Assembly (NCBI GenBank): GCA_913064935.1
Contig: CAJYBF010000079.1
Span: 1 to 5,593, forward strand
Length of the DNA stretch: 5,593 nt
From: an uncultured Mollicutes bacterium
Lineage (GTDB): Bacteria > Bacillota_I > Bacilli_A > MAG-NZ
Direction: 5' to 3'
The notes below the pieces were generated by a model. The model was not told the origin of the DNA and did not search any database. It was given only the letters and a program-made list of their open reading frames with translations. The translations under genes were made by a program, and so were the position numbers. Positions within the stretch are counted from its first letter, which is position 1. Every line of letters begins with the position of its first letter. Positions 1 through 5,556 of the stretch are shown one piece after another.

Positions 1-225
1 CAATAAGCGAAGAAAGAGTACAAAGAAGCGATTGGAATCTTGAAGAAAAAATAAATAACATTCTAAAACCAATAAGCATTTCCTTAAAAACGGCCATTGA
101 TAAAGCAACAACAAAAAACAGCCTCGATTCGGGGCTTTTTTTTTTTACTTCTACTTCTATTTAAATCTAAAATTACCCACCTTTGCACTGGAATAATTCA
201 AACTATGTTTAACAATCGTCCAGAG
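1..225. other. Leading segment unrelated to argS; probable foreign or misjoined DNA
   Basis: This stretch holds no recognisable gene. One plus-strand frame is open from base 3 to a TAA at 162-164, but it runs straight through the terminator hairpin and its T run, so it is at best the tail of an unknown gene and may not be coding. From about 147 to 204 the DNA looks like an intergenic leader. It includes the string ACCTTTGCAC (177-186), which resembles the -7 element (TAnnTTTG) of Bacteroidota promoters; no good -33 TTG lies at the expected distance. The argS-like protein signal begins only near 225-235. I infer a junction between two unrelated DNAs near there, either from assembly or from a real rearrangement. 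Confidence 0.45.
113..146 (+). terminator. Intrinsic terminator upstream of truncated argS
   Basis: The stem GCCTCG (121-126) pairs with CGGGGC (130-135), with one G-U pair and a three-base ATT loop, and is followed by 11 Ts (136-146). An A run at 113-118 can extend the stem against the T run, so it may also work on the opposite strand. It lies inside the frame that would extend argS upstream, which shows that the extended N-terminus is not real protein. It probably ends a gene to the left of the window. Confidence 0.8.
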
Positions 226-1593
226 CTAGAAAAAGATGATTTTTATTCACTTATTAATACTATTATCGCAAAAGGAAGAGATTATGGTAATACTACTATA
301 GGTAATGGACAAAAAGTAAATATAGAATTTGTATCAGCTAATCCTACAGGGTATCTTCATATAGGACACGCTAGAGGTGGAGCTTATGGCGATGCATTAG
401 CAAATATCATGATTAAATCTGGATTTAATGTACATAAGGAATTTTATGTAAATGATGGTGGTAATCAAATTAACAAACTAGGAAAAAGCATTGAAGCTAG
501 ATATCTAGAGTTATTAGGAGAAGAAAACGTTCTACCTGAAGATGGATACCACGGTAAGGAAATTATTCAAGTGGCTCAGAATATTATCGATGCATCAGGG
601 GATGCTTATAAAGAAGATGGATTTGAACATTTTAAAGAATATGGATTAGAGTTTCTACTAGATCGCTTGAAAGGGCACTTAGTTGAATATAGAATCGAAT
701 TTGATGAATGGTTTAGAGAAAGAACAATTTATCAAGGTGATTTACAGGAGACTGTAAAACAAATAAAGGATAATGGGTTTACTTATGAATCTGAAGGTGC
801 AACTTGGTTTAAGACAAGTGAATTCTTTGATGAAAAAGACAGAGTAATGATTAAATCAGATGGTGGATACACATATATAGTTCCAGATATTGCTTATCAT
901 AAGAATAAATTTGAAAGAGGTTATGAAGTTTTAATAGATGTTCTAGGAGCTGATCATCACGGTTATATGGACCGTCTGAGAAGTGCTATGGAGATGATTG
1001 GTAAAGATTCTACTAAACTAGAATTTCAAATTCTTCAAATGGTAAGAGTATATCAAGATGGTAAAGAAGTTAAGATGAGTAAAAGAAGTGGAAAAGCAAT
1101 TGGTTTAAAAGATTTAATCGAAGAGGTTGGAGTAGATCCAATCAGATATTTCTTTGCTGCTAGAGCACTTTCAAGTCAAATGGACTTAGACTTAGATTTA
1201 GCTTTAAGAAAATCAAATGAGAATCCTGTTTATTACGCACAGTATGCTCATGCAAGAATATGTAGTGTTTTGCGATTGGGTAAAGAACAAGGGATAGAAC
1301 CAACTAAAGTTGAAGTTTACGATTATTTAAATGAAAAAGCTTCGGGATTACTGACTTTGCTAAGTACTTATCCAAGAGTTATAGATGAATGTGCAACAAA
1401 AAGAATTCCGCATAAACTAACTAATTTTATCCAAGAACTTTCTAGCGAGTTTCATAGTTACTATAACGCAGAAAAGTTCTTAACAGAAAATAAAACTGAA
1501 ACTAACGAAAAATTAAGATTAATTAAAGCTATTAAGATAGTTCTTAACGATGCTTTAAAATTAATAGGTGTTAGCGCACCAGAAAAAATGTAG
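205..1593 (+). CDS. argS: Arginyl-tRNA synthetase, N-terminal domain missing
   Basis: This cytoplasmic class I aminoacyl-tRNA synthetase charges tRNA-Arg with arginine using ATP. Numbered from the ATG at 205 (462 residues), the HIGH signature is at 52-55 in a SANPTG..HIGHARGG context, and KMSKR is at 290-294. ADHHGY lies between them, and the C-terminal DALR anticodon-binding domain starts near NPVYYAQYAHAR (340). It ends in LIGVSAPEKM, typical of Bacillus-type ArgS. Full-length relatives have about 550-560 residues; here the N-terminal Add1 domain, which contacts the tRNA D-loop, is absent. Family-like sequence starts only around KDDFYSLI (near 226-235). No ribosome-binding site precedes the ATG at 205, so that start is nominal. 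The frame stays open upstream to a TTG at 97, but only by reading through a terminator. It is either a contig-junction artefact or a broken gene. The identity is secure; the 5' end is not. Confidence 0.93.
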   Translation: MFNNRPELEKDDFYSLINTIIAKGRDYGNTTIGNGQKVNIEFVSANPTGYLHIGHARGGAYGDALANIMIKSGFNVHKEFYVNDGGNQINKLGKSIEARYLELLGEENVLPEDGYHGKEIIQVAQNIIDASGDAYKEDGFEHFKEYGLEFLLDRLKGHLVEYRIEFDEWFRERTIYQGDLQETVKQIKDNGFTYESEGATWFKTSEFFDEKDRVMIKSDGGYTYIVPDIAYHKNKFERGYEVLIDVLGADHHGYMDRLRSAMEMIGKDSTKLEFQILQMVRVYQDGKEVKMSKRSGKAIGLKDLIEEVGVDPIRYFFAARALSSQMDLDLDLALRKSNENPVYYAQYAHARICSVLRLGKEQGIEPTKVEVYDYLNEKASGLLTLLSTYPRVIDECATKRIPHKLTNFIQELSSEFHSYYNAEKFLTENKTETNEKLRLIKAIKIVLNDALKLIGVSAPEKM

Positions 1594-1605
1594 AGGAGAC
1601 CAATG

Positions 1606-2673
1606 ATGGCAAATAACAACGAATTGTTAAAAGTATTATCTGAATTAAATGGTGTACCTGGTAATGAAGCACAAGTTAAAGAGTTTATGGCAAAAGAACT
1701 TGAAAAAATTACTGATGAAGTTATCTATGACAGTATAGGTTCTGTGATTGGTAAAAAAATTGGTAACCCTGAAGGACCAAGAATTATGGTTGCTGGTCAT
1801 TTGGATGAAGTAGGATTCATGGTAACAAAAATAGACAAAAATGGTTACATAAAAGTACATCCACTAGGTGGATGGTGGGGTCAAGTAGTTTTAGCTCAAC
1901 AAGTTACGATTACTTCAAGCACTGGTAAAGAAATTCATGGTGTAATTGGTTCAAAACCTCCTCATATTTTATCTCCTGAGGAAAGAAAAAAGCCTACTGA
2001 ACTTAAAAACATTTTTGTAGATATTGGTGTTGCGGACAAAGAAGAAGCAGAAGCATTAGGAATTGAAATTGGAGATATGATAACTCCTTATATAGAATTT
2101 AGAGAAATGGCTAATCCTGATTATTTATTAGGAAAAGCATGGGATAATAGAATCGGTTGTGCAATCGCAATAGAAGTTGCGAAAAATTTAAAAAAAGAAA
2201 AACATGAAAATAATTACTTCGCAGTTGGGACTGTACAAGAAGAGGTAGGATGCCGCGGTGCTGCTACTACATCTAATATTATTAACCCTGATATAGGTAT
2301 TGCAGTTGATGTGACAATTGCTACTGACATCCCAGGTGGGGACGATACTTGTAAATTTGGACAAGGTCCACAAATACTAGTTTATGATAGTGGATTAGTT
2401 GGTCACCGTAAATTAAGAAAACATATTTTAGAGTTAGGTAAGAAACATGACATTCCTCTACAAGTTGGATTCTTAGCAAGAGGTGGAACTGATGCATCTA
2501 GAATGAGTTTAGCTCATGATGGAGCTCCTTCAGTAAGTATTGGTATACCTTCTAGATACATTCATTCTCATACATCTATGATTCATAGAAAAGATTATGA
2601 GTATTGTGTGCAAATCGTTACTGAATTAGTTAAATCTTTAGATAGAGAAACTGTAGATAAAATTACATATTAG
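1606..2673 (+). CDS. M42 family metallo-aminopeptidase (glutamyl aminopeptidase/endoglucanase-like, YsdC/FrvX type)
   Basis: This is a cytoplasmic dinuclear-metal aminopeptidase that trims N-terminal residues from peptides; family members usually form large tetrahedral (TET) dodecamers. All expected residues are visible, numbered from the second Met (355 residues): metal ligands H65 (AGHLDEVG), D180 (WDNR), E213, D235 (AVDVT) and H322 (HSHTSMIH), with catalytic D67 and E212 (QEEVG). The length is normal for the family. Two ATGs are adjacent (1603 and 1606). AGGAG at 1594-1598 lies 4 bases from the first and 7 from the second, so I chose 1606. The gene follows the argS stop by about 12 bases and is almost certainly cotranscribed with it. 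A strong hairpin terminator follows. The sequence does not reveal substrate preference, and family annotations such as cellulase or endoglucanase M are historical. Confidence 0.93.
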   Translation: MANNNELLKVLSELNGVPGNEAQVKEFMAKELEKITDEVIYDSIGSVIGKKIGNPEGPRIMVAGHLDEVGFMVTKIDKNGYIKVHPLGGWWGQVVLAQQVTITSSTGKEIHGVIGSKPPHILSPEERKKPTELKNIFVDIGVADKEEAEALGIEIGDMITPYIEFREMANPDYLLGKAWDNRIGCAIAIEVAKNLKKEKHENNYFAVGTVQEEVGCRGAATTSNIINPDIGIAVDVTIATDIPGGDDTCKFGQGPQILVYDSGLVGHRKLRKHILELGKKHDIPLQVGFLARGGTDASRMSLAHDGAPSVSIGIPSRYIHSHTSMIHRKDYEYCVQIVTELVKSLDRETVDKITY

Positions 2674-2677
2674 TATG

Positions 2678-2718
2678 AAAATAAAAACAGGACTTACCTT
2701 AAGTCTTGTTTTTATTTT
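2678..2718 (+). terminator. Terminator after the argS/M42 operon
   Basis: An 18-bp stem pairs 2678-2695 with 2701-2718, with a single G-U wobble and a five-base loop (ACCTT). The 3' arm is TTGTTTTTATTTT, so the U-rich tract is part of the stem. The A-rich 5' arm makes it nearly symmetrical, but the next gene rightwards is also on the plus strand, so one-way use is enough. It begins four bases after the M42 stop codon. Confidence 0.85.
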
Positions 2719-2742
2719 AAAGTATGTGTGAAAGGGAGAGGA

Positions 2743-2796
2743 GAAGTATGATAGAAGAATAGGGGGATTCTTCTTACTTCGCAACACTGTGGTTGC
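2743..2796 (+). other. Structured intergenic element: bulged hairpin plus small second hairpin
   Basis: GAAGTA (2743-2748) and AGAAGAAT (2753-2760), separated by a four-base bulge TGAT, pair with the continuous arm 2767-2780. This gives a 14-bp stem with a G-rich loop (AGGGGG). A second hairpin follows directly: GCAAC (2781-2785) with GTTGC (2792-2796). No T run follows, so it is not a standard terminator. A purine-rich stretch at 2730-2746 containing GGGAGAGGAG looks like a very strong Shine-Dalgarno site. The ATG at 2748-2750 after it opens only a four-codon frame (MIEE, TAG at 2760-2762). It could be a small RNA, a leader element or a decayed small gene; I do not recognise it as a known riboswitch or T-box. 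Confidence 0.4.
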
Positions 2797-2836
2797 ATTT
2801 GTATTATGGATATATATGTATTTTTTATGCAAAAAA

Positions 2837-2845
2837 TGTTAAAAT
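2837..2845 (+). promoter_or_regulatory. Candidate extended -10 promoter for rsmD-coaD
   Basis: TGtTAAAAT is an extended -10 element (TGn followed by a near-consensus hexamer at 2840-2845). The -35 at the proper distance is poor (TGTATT, 2817-2822, with a 17-base spacer). It would give a leader of about 60 bases before the TTG start at 2912. In this A+T-rich stretch such matches arise easily, but an operon start is expected here, after the terminator at 2678-2718. Confidence 0.4.
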
Positions 2846-2897
2846 AATTTAAGAAATCAATAAAATTCATAGTAAGTTGTGAAAATCACATAAAATT

Positions 2898-2902
2898 AAG
2901 GA
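2898..2902 (+). promoter_or_regulatory. Ribosome-binding site that fixes the rsmD TTG start
   Basis: AAGGA lies nine bases before the TTG at 2912. No ATG in the right frame gives the conserved MKVIAG start of the RsmD family, so this site together with the protein N-terminus decides the start. Confidence 0.75.
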
Positions 2903-2911
2903 CTGATAAGA

Positions 2912-3469
2912 TTGAAAGTTATTGCAGGAGAATTCAAAAGAAGAAACCTTCATACTCTGGAAGGAATGAATACAAGACCTACAACAGCACGTAATAAGGA
3001 AAACATATTTAATGTTATTGGACCATATTTCGACGGGGGTATAAGTCTAGATATGTTCGGTGGTAGTGGAAGCCTTTCTATCGAGTCTCTTTCAAGGGGT
3101 ATTGAGAAGGCAGTAATAATTGATAATAGTAAAGAGGCTATTTCTGTTATTAAGAAAAACATCCAAATGCTTGGCATTGAACAAAGAGTCCAACTAACAA
3201 AAGATGATTATATGAGTGGAATGAAATCCTGTGCCAACAAGGATATGCAATTCGATCTAATTCTTATAGATCCGCCATTTAGAATGTTAGTGATAGATGA
3301 AATAATTGAATTTATAGATAAACACAACTTGCTCAAAGAAGATGGTATAATAATGGCAGAATACTTTAAGGACAATATATTTGAGCAAAAGTTTGAAAAT
3401 ATTTATAGTTATAGATTTTTAGATTATGGAACTAGTCATATAAAACTATACACAAGAGGTGAGAAGTAA
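2912..3469 (+). CDS. rsmD: 16S rRNA (guanine(966)-N(2))-methyltransferase RsmD
   Basis: This enzyme transfers a methyl group from S-adenosylmethionine to N2 of a guanine in the 16S rRNA (G966 in E. coli numbering) during 30S assembly in the cytoplasm. The 185-residue length is normal. It begins with the family hallmark MKVIAGEFKRR and has TRPTTARNKENIFN (21-34). The SAM-binding loop is LDMFGGSGSLSIESLSRG (46-63), where most relatives have a DLFAGSG core, and the catalytic DPPF is at 120-123. Translation starts at TTG, which may lower expression. Its stop TAA shares one base with the coaD ATG, so the two are translationally coupled; the rsmD-coaD pairing is widespread in Bacillota (ylbH-ylbI in B. 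subtilis). Identification is firm from motifs and context. Confidence 0.95.
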   Translation: MKVIAGEFKRRNLHTLEGMNTRPTTARNKENIFNVIGPYFDGGISLDMFGGSGSLSIESLSRGIEKAVIIDNSKEAISVIKKNIQMLGIEQRVQLTKDDYMSGMKSCANKDMQFDLILIDPPFRMLVIDEIIEFIDKHNLLKEDGIIMAEYFKDNIFEQKFENIYSYRFLDYGTSHIKLYTRGEK

Positions 3470-3951
3470 TGAAAAGTGCAATATATCCAGGAAGTTTTGA
3501 CCCAATTACGTTTGGACATTTAGATATAATTAAAAGAGCAACTAAAATCTTTGGTAAGATTATTGTTATTGTTGCCAATAACGATATGAAACATACTCTA
3601 TTTTCAGTTGATGAAAGAGTAAACTTAGTAAAAGAAACATTAAAAGATTATCCCAATATAGAAGTAACGACTTATGAAGGATTGACTGTTGACTGTGCTG
3701 CGGATTTCAAGGTTGATGCTATTATAAGGGGATTAAGAATGATAACAGACTTCGAATTTGAATTTCAAATGAATTTAGCTAATAAAGTCATGAATGATGA
3801 AATAGAAACTGTTTTCTTAATGACTACGGTTGAAAATTCTTATATTTCATCAAGTTTAGTTAAAGAAATCCATAAATTAGATGGAGATATCAAAAAATTT
3901 GTTCCAAAATGCGTAATTGATGCTTTAGATATTAAAAGATCAAATTCTTGA
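3469..3951 (+). CDS. coaD: Phosphopantetheine adenylyltransferase (PPAT)
   Basis: PPAT catalyses the fourth step of coenzyme A synthesis, joining 4'-phosphopantetheine and ATP to give dephospho-CoA and pyrophosphate; it is a cytoplasmic hexamer in characterised species. The 160-residue protein shows the nucleotidyltransferase signature AIYPGSFDPITFGHLD (4-19) with the TFGH motif at 14-17. It also has IIRGLR (85-90) followed by DFEFEFQM, and YISSSLVKE (125-133), which closes the ATP site. A near-ideal ribosome-binding site, GAGGTGA (3456-3462), sits inside the end of rsmD, and the ATG overlaps the rsmD stop by one base. Its last codons (KRSNS, TGA at 3949-3951) are part of the terminator palindrome shared with ylbJ. 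Nothing is missing from the enzyme. Confidence 0.96.
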   Translation: MKSAIYPGSFDPITFGHLDIIKRATKIFGKIIVIVANNDMKHTLFSVDERVNLVKETLKDYPNIEVTTYEGLTVDCAADFKVDAIIRGLRMITDFEFEFQMNLANKVMNDEIETVFLMTTVENSYISSSLVKEIHKLDGDIKKFVPKCVIDALDIKRSNS

Positions 3952-3961
3952 TCTTTTTTTT
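3934..3961. terminator. Bidirectional terminator shared by coaD and ylbJ
   Basis: A perfect 10-bp inverted repeat, AAAAGATCAA (3934-3943) and TTGATCTTTT (3948-3957), surrounds a four-base loop (ATTC), with Ts continuing to 3961. On the plus strand it gives a hairpin with eight Ts (3954-3961). On the minus strand the same hairpin is followed by TTTTAATAT. Both stop codons lie inside it (ylbJ 3942-3940, coaD 3949-3951), so it encodes the C-terminal residues of both proteins. A hairpin overlapping stop codons could be partly masked by ribosomes. Confidence 0.82.
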
Positions 3962-4929
3962 ATGAACAGTATTAAAAATGGAATAAGCAATAAATATGAA
4001 TAATGTTTAGTACTTACTTGGATTGCATCTGTGTAGATTAAATTGAAGATAAGCAAAGTGATTATAGAACTTATTAATCCTTGAGCAATTCTAGCAATTA
4101 AAAATCTCATATAACTCAAATGTTCATAAATAAGCGAATATACTTGTAAATGGATAGCGATTCCACCGAAACCTAGAATAAATGAAGCAACTACTACCGC
4201 TGCTTTTAGACTTATATCTGCATCAGAGACTGATTGTATCCCTGATACAAACTCAAAGGATCCATTTACTATTAAAAATAATAATGAGTCTGGATTTTTT
4301 AAGTAATCTGAAACGAGCATCTTAATTATATTAACAAAAACAATGAAACCTCCAATGTTCAAGATAACTTGAACATTTTTAGTTATTGATTCTACTATGT
4401 TAATTGACTGAATTTGAGCAGAAGAAATATCGAATTTATTCTTTGGTCTAGTAATTACTCCAATTAATAAATTTGACGCGTAATGACTGATTAGTAAAAT
4501 AAATCCTACACTATAATTACTAAAAAAAGCTAATCCAAAAACGTTATAAATGAATATAGGATTGGCGAATGATGTGAAAGACAATAAGTAACTTGCTTCA
4601 CTAATTGAAATTTCATCGTTCTCTATTAGTCGTTTCAGTAATCTTGCTGAAGAAGGATTACCAGCAAAAATAGAAAGAACAATTATTACACTAGATCTTT
4701 TGTTAACATTGAATAATATAGAGAATAATGGTGAGATTGCATCACTTATTTTTGTGGTTAAAGAGTTACTAATGATAAGGTCTGTCATAACGAATACAGG
4801 AAACAGTACAGGGAGAACGTGATTCGTCCACAAACTGAGGGAAATAGAAACATTCTCCTTTATTTGTGAAGGAGAAATAATTAATAGAATAAAAGTTATT
4901 ATTAGAAGCACATAGTTAACATATTTCAT
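3940..4929 (-). CDS. ylbJ: YlbJ-family sporulation-associated integral membrane protein
   Basis: YlbJ is a polytopic membrane protein of the nucleoside-recognition/Gate type; in Bacillus it is made in the mother cell under sigma-E and is needed for heat-resistant spores, but what it transports, if anything, is unknown. This 329-residue protein has about eight hydrophobic segments (near 4-20, 37-55, 80-95, 115-135, 140-160, 187-207, 244-262 and 277-299). Family-like blocks are AGNPSSARLLKRL (89-101), LLSFTSFANPIFIYNVFG (115-132), HYASNLLIG (149-157) and LGFGGIAIHLQVYSL (252-266). It is shorter than the roughly 400 residues usual in Bacillus and fairly divergent. I chose the ATG at 4929 because GAGGA (4940-4936) precedes it by six bases; an extension to 5004 would cross the divergent promoter region. 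It lies beside coaD and convergent to it, as I recall for B. subtilis. Family membership is likely; a role in sporulation here is inferred. Confidence 0.82.
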   Translation of the reverse strand: MKYVNYVLLIITFILLIISPSQIKENVSISLSLWTNHVLPVLFPVFVMTDLIISNSLTTKISDAISPLFSILFNVNKRSSVIIVLSIFAGNPSSARLLKRLIENDEISISEASYLLSFTSFANPIFIYNVFGLAFFSNYSVGFILLISHYASNLLIGVITRPKNKFDISSAQIQSINIVESITKNVQVILNIGGFIVFVNIIKMLVSDYLKNPDSLLFLIVNGSFEFVSGIQSVSDADISLKAAVVVASFILGFGGIAIHLQVYSLIYEHLSYMRFLIARIAQGLISSIITLLIFNLIYTDAIQVSTKHYSYLLLIPFLILFIKKRSRI

Positions 4930-4946
4930 GTTTTGTCCTCGTATTA

Positions 4947-4975
4947 ATGATATGAAGACCAAACTTAAAATATAA
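4947..4975 (-). promoter_or_regulatory. Candidate sigma-E-like promoter of ylbJ
   Basis: On the minus strand TTATATT (4975-4969), 14 bases, then CATATCAT (4954-4947) resembles the sigma-E pattern of a TCATATT-like -35 and a CATAnnnT -10. Known ylbJ genes are sigma-E dependent, which is why I looked for it. The predicted start site (about 4940) would fall at the edge of the GAGGA ribosome-binding site, leaving a leader of only about 11 bases, which weakens the call. Confidence 0.3.
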
Positions 4976-4995
4976 TTCATCAGATTGTTTGACAA
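4967..4995 (-). promoter_or_regulatory. Alternative sigma-A-like promoter of ylbJ
   Basis: On the minus strand TTGTCA (4995-4990), 17 bases, then TATTTT (4972-4967) fits a sigma-A promoter with a good -35 and a moderate -10. It would give a leader of about 30 bases. Its -35 lies on the opposite strand of the feoA -35 (4989-4994), so both could not be occupied at once. It competes with the sigma-E-like reading of the same region. Confidence 0.3.
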
Positions 4996-5003
4996 GTCTA
5001 ACA
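4986..5003. promoter_or_regulatory. Imperfect palindrome over the feoA -35; possible operator
   Basis: TGTTTGAC-AA-GTCTAACA is an inverted repeat matching at seven of eight arm positions, centred on 4994/4995 and covering the -35 of feoA. Ferrous iron uptake genes are usually repressed by Fur or DtxR/IdeR-type regulators when iron is ample. The site is not a Fur box, and its size and symmetry are nearer to DtxR/MntR-type operators, but I cannot assign a regulator from sequence alone. Confidence 0.4.
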
Positions 5004-5017
5004 CTTTTTTGTATACT
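4989..5017 (+). promoter_or_regulatory. Strong sigma-A promoter of feoAB
   Basis: A perfect -35 TTGACA (4989-4994), a 17-base spacer and -10 TATACT (5012-5017) form the clearest promoter in the window. Transcription should start near 5024, giving a leader of about 24 bases that carries AAGGAG (5034-5039), eight bases before the feoA ATG. Confidence 0.85.
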
Positions 5018-5047
5018 GATTTTAGGATAAAACAAGGAGAAGTAATT

Positions 5048-5269
5048 ATGCAGTTAAGTGAATTGGAAATAGGGGATACTACTACTATTTGTAGTATGGA
5101 TAAAATTGAAACGAAGTTTAGAAATAGACTTATGGATATAGGCGTTTATGAAGGTGCTGATGTTACAGTTGTAAATAAAATGGCTTTTGGTAAAATGATT
5201 GTTATTGAGGTTGACGATGTTGAAGTCTGTATCAGAAAGTCAGATGCAAAAAGGATTGATTGTAAATGA
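5048..5269 (+). CDS. feoA: Ferrous iron transport protein A (FeoA)
   Basis: FeoA is a small cytoplasmic SH3-like protein that supports ferrous iron uptake by FeoB, probably by binding it. This 73-residue protein has the family pattern: LSELEIGDTTTI (3-14), a central FRNRLMDIGVYEGADVTV block, and a C-terminal VEVCIRKSDAKRI. The ATG at 5048 has AAGGAG eight bases upstream. A longer frame opens at a TTG at 4985, but that is upstream of the promoter -35 and would not be in the transcript. Its last four bases overlap the feoB start (ATGA), so the two genes are translationally coupled. The strong promoter before it makes this the first gene of a feo operon. Confidence 0.92.
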   Translation: MQLSELEIGDTTTICSMDKIETKFRNRLMDIGVYEGADVTVVNKMAFGKMIVIEVDDVEVCIRKSDAKRIDCK

Positions 5270-5556
5270 GATTTTTATTAACGGGAAATCCTAATGTAGG
5301 AAAATCAACTTTTTTTAATCTGCTTACAAAATCAAATGTAAAAGTCGCAAATTATACAGGGATTACAGTTGAAAGTAGTTCGAAAAAAATCAAGGGGCAT
5401 GATGAATCACTTTTAATTGATTTACCTGGAACATACAGTGTACTACCAAATTCAGAAGATGAAGGTATCGTAACAAAGGCGTTGTGTCATGATCATTACA
5501 ATGGAATTGTTAATATCGTAGACTCAACTGAATTAAAAAGAAACCTACATTTATAA
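5266..5556 (+). CDS. feoB: Ferrous iron transporter FeoB, N-terminal G domain, interrupted by an in-frame TAA
   Basis: FeoB is the inner-membrane ferrous iron permease, with an N-terminal GTP-binding domain and then membrane segments, normally about 650-800 residues. Visible here are the G1 loop GNPNVGKS (7-14), the G2 region NYTGITVE (29-36), and G3 DLPG (52-55) followed by TYSVLPNSEDE. Next comes INIVDAT-like NIVDSTELKRNLHL (83-96). The frame then stops at TAA (5554-5556). Without that stop the same frame continues IKLNELVIPNLL to the window end, matching the usual FeoB sequence (RNLYLT.QL.ELGIPVVL). G4, G5 and all membrane segments lie beyond the window or were never translated. AAGGA (5251-5255) inside feoA serves as the ribosome-binding site, and the ATG overlaps the feoA stop by four bases. 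It is either a pseudogene or a gene with a base error near a contig end. Confidence 0.85.
   Translation: MRFLLTGNPNVGKSTFFNLLTKSNVKVANYTGITVESSSKKIKGHDESLLIDLPGTYSVLPNSEDEGIVTKALCHDHYNGIVNIVDSTELKRNLHL

Noticed and set aside
97..204. N-terminal extension of argS from a TTG at 97
   Set aside because: The frame reads through a terminator hairpin and 11 Ts, giving a Phe/Leu run, and shows no ArgS-like sequence. It is open only by chance.
1645..1860. Minus-strand open frame inside the M42 gene
   Set aside because: It is the antisense of a clear conserved gene, rich in Phe/Tyr/His as expected of a shadow, with no family features. The same holds for 2188-2373 and for 2950-3177 inside rsmD.
2638..2832. 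Minus-strand open frame across the M42 terminator and intergenic region
   Set aside because: It spans an 18-bp terminator stem and the end of a real gene, has no ribosome-binding site, and has the composition of reverse-read A+T-rich DNA.
2806..2847. 13-codon frame (MDIYVFFMQKMLK)
   Set aside because: There is no ribosome-binding site, it is very short, and it overlaps the promoter candidate. It is most likely chance.
4930..5004. YlbJ extension to an ATG at 5004 on the minus strand
   Set aside because: It would overlap the feoA promoter, and GAGGA sits properly only before the ATG at 4929, which gives a YlbJ-like N-terminus.
4985..5047. FeoA start at TTG 4985
   Set aside because: It lies upstream of the promoter -35 and -10. 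The ATG at 5048 has a good ribosome-binding site and gives the normal FeoA N-terminus.
5554..5556. TAA read as sense (alternative genetic code) to explain feoB
   Set aside because: rsmD ends at TAA exactly where coaD begins, so TAA acts as stop here; TGA and TAG also end other genes.
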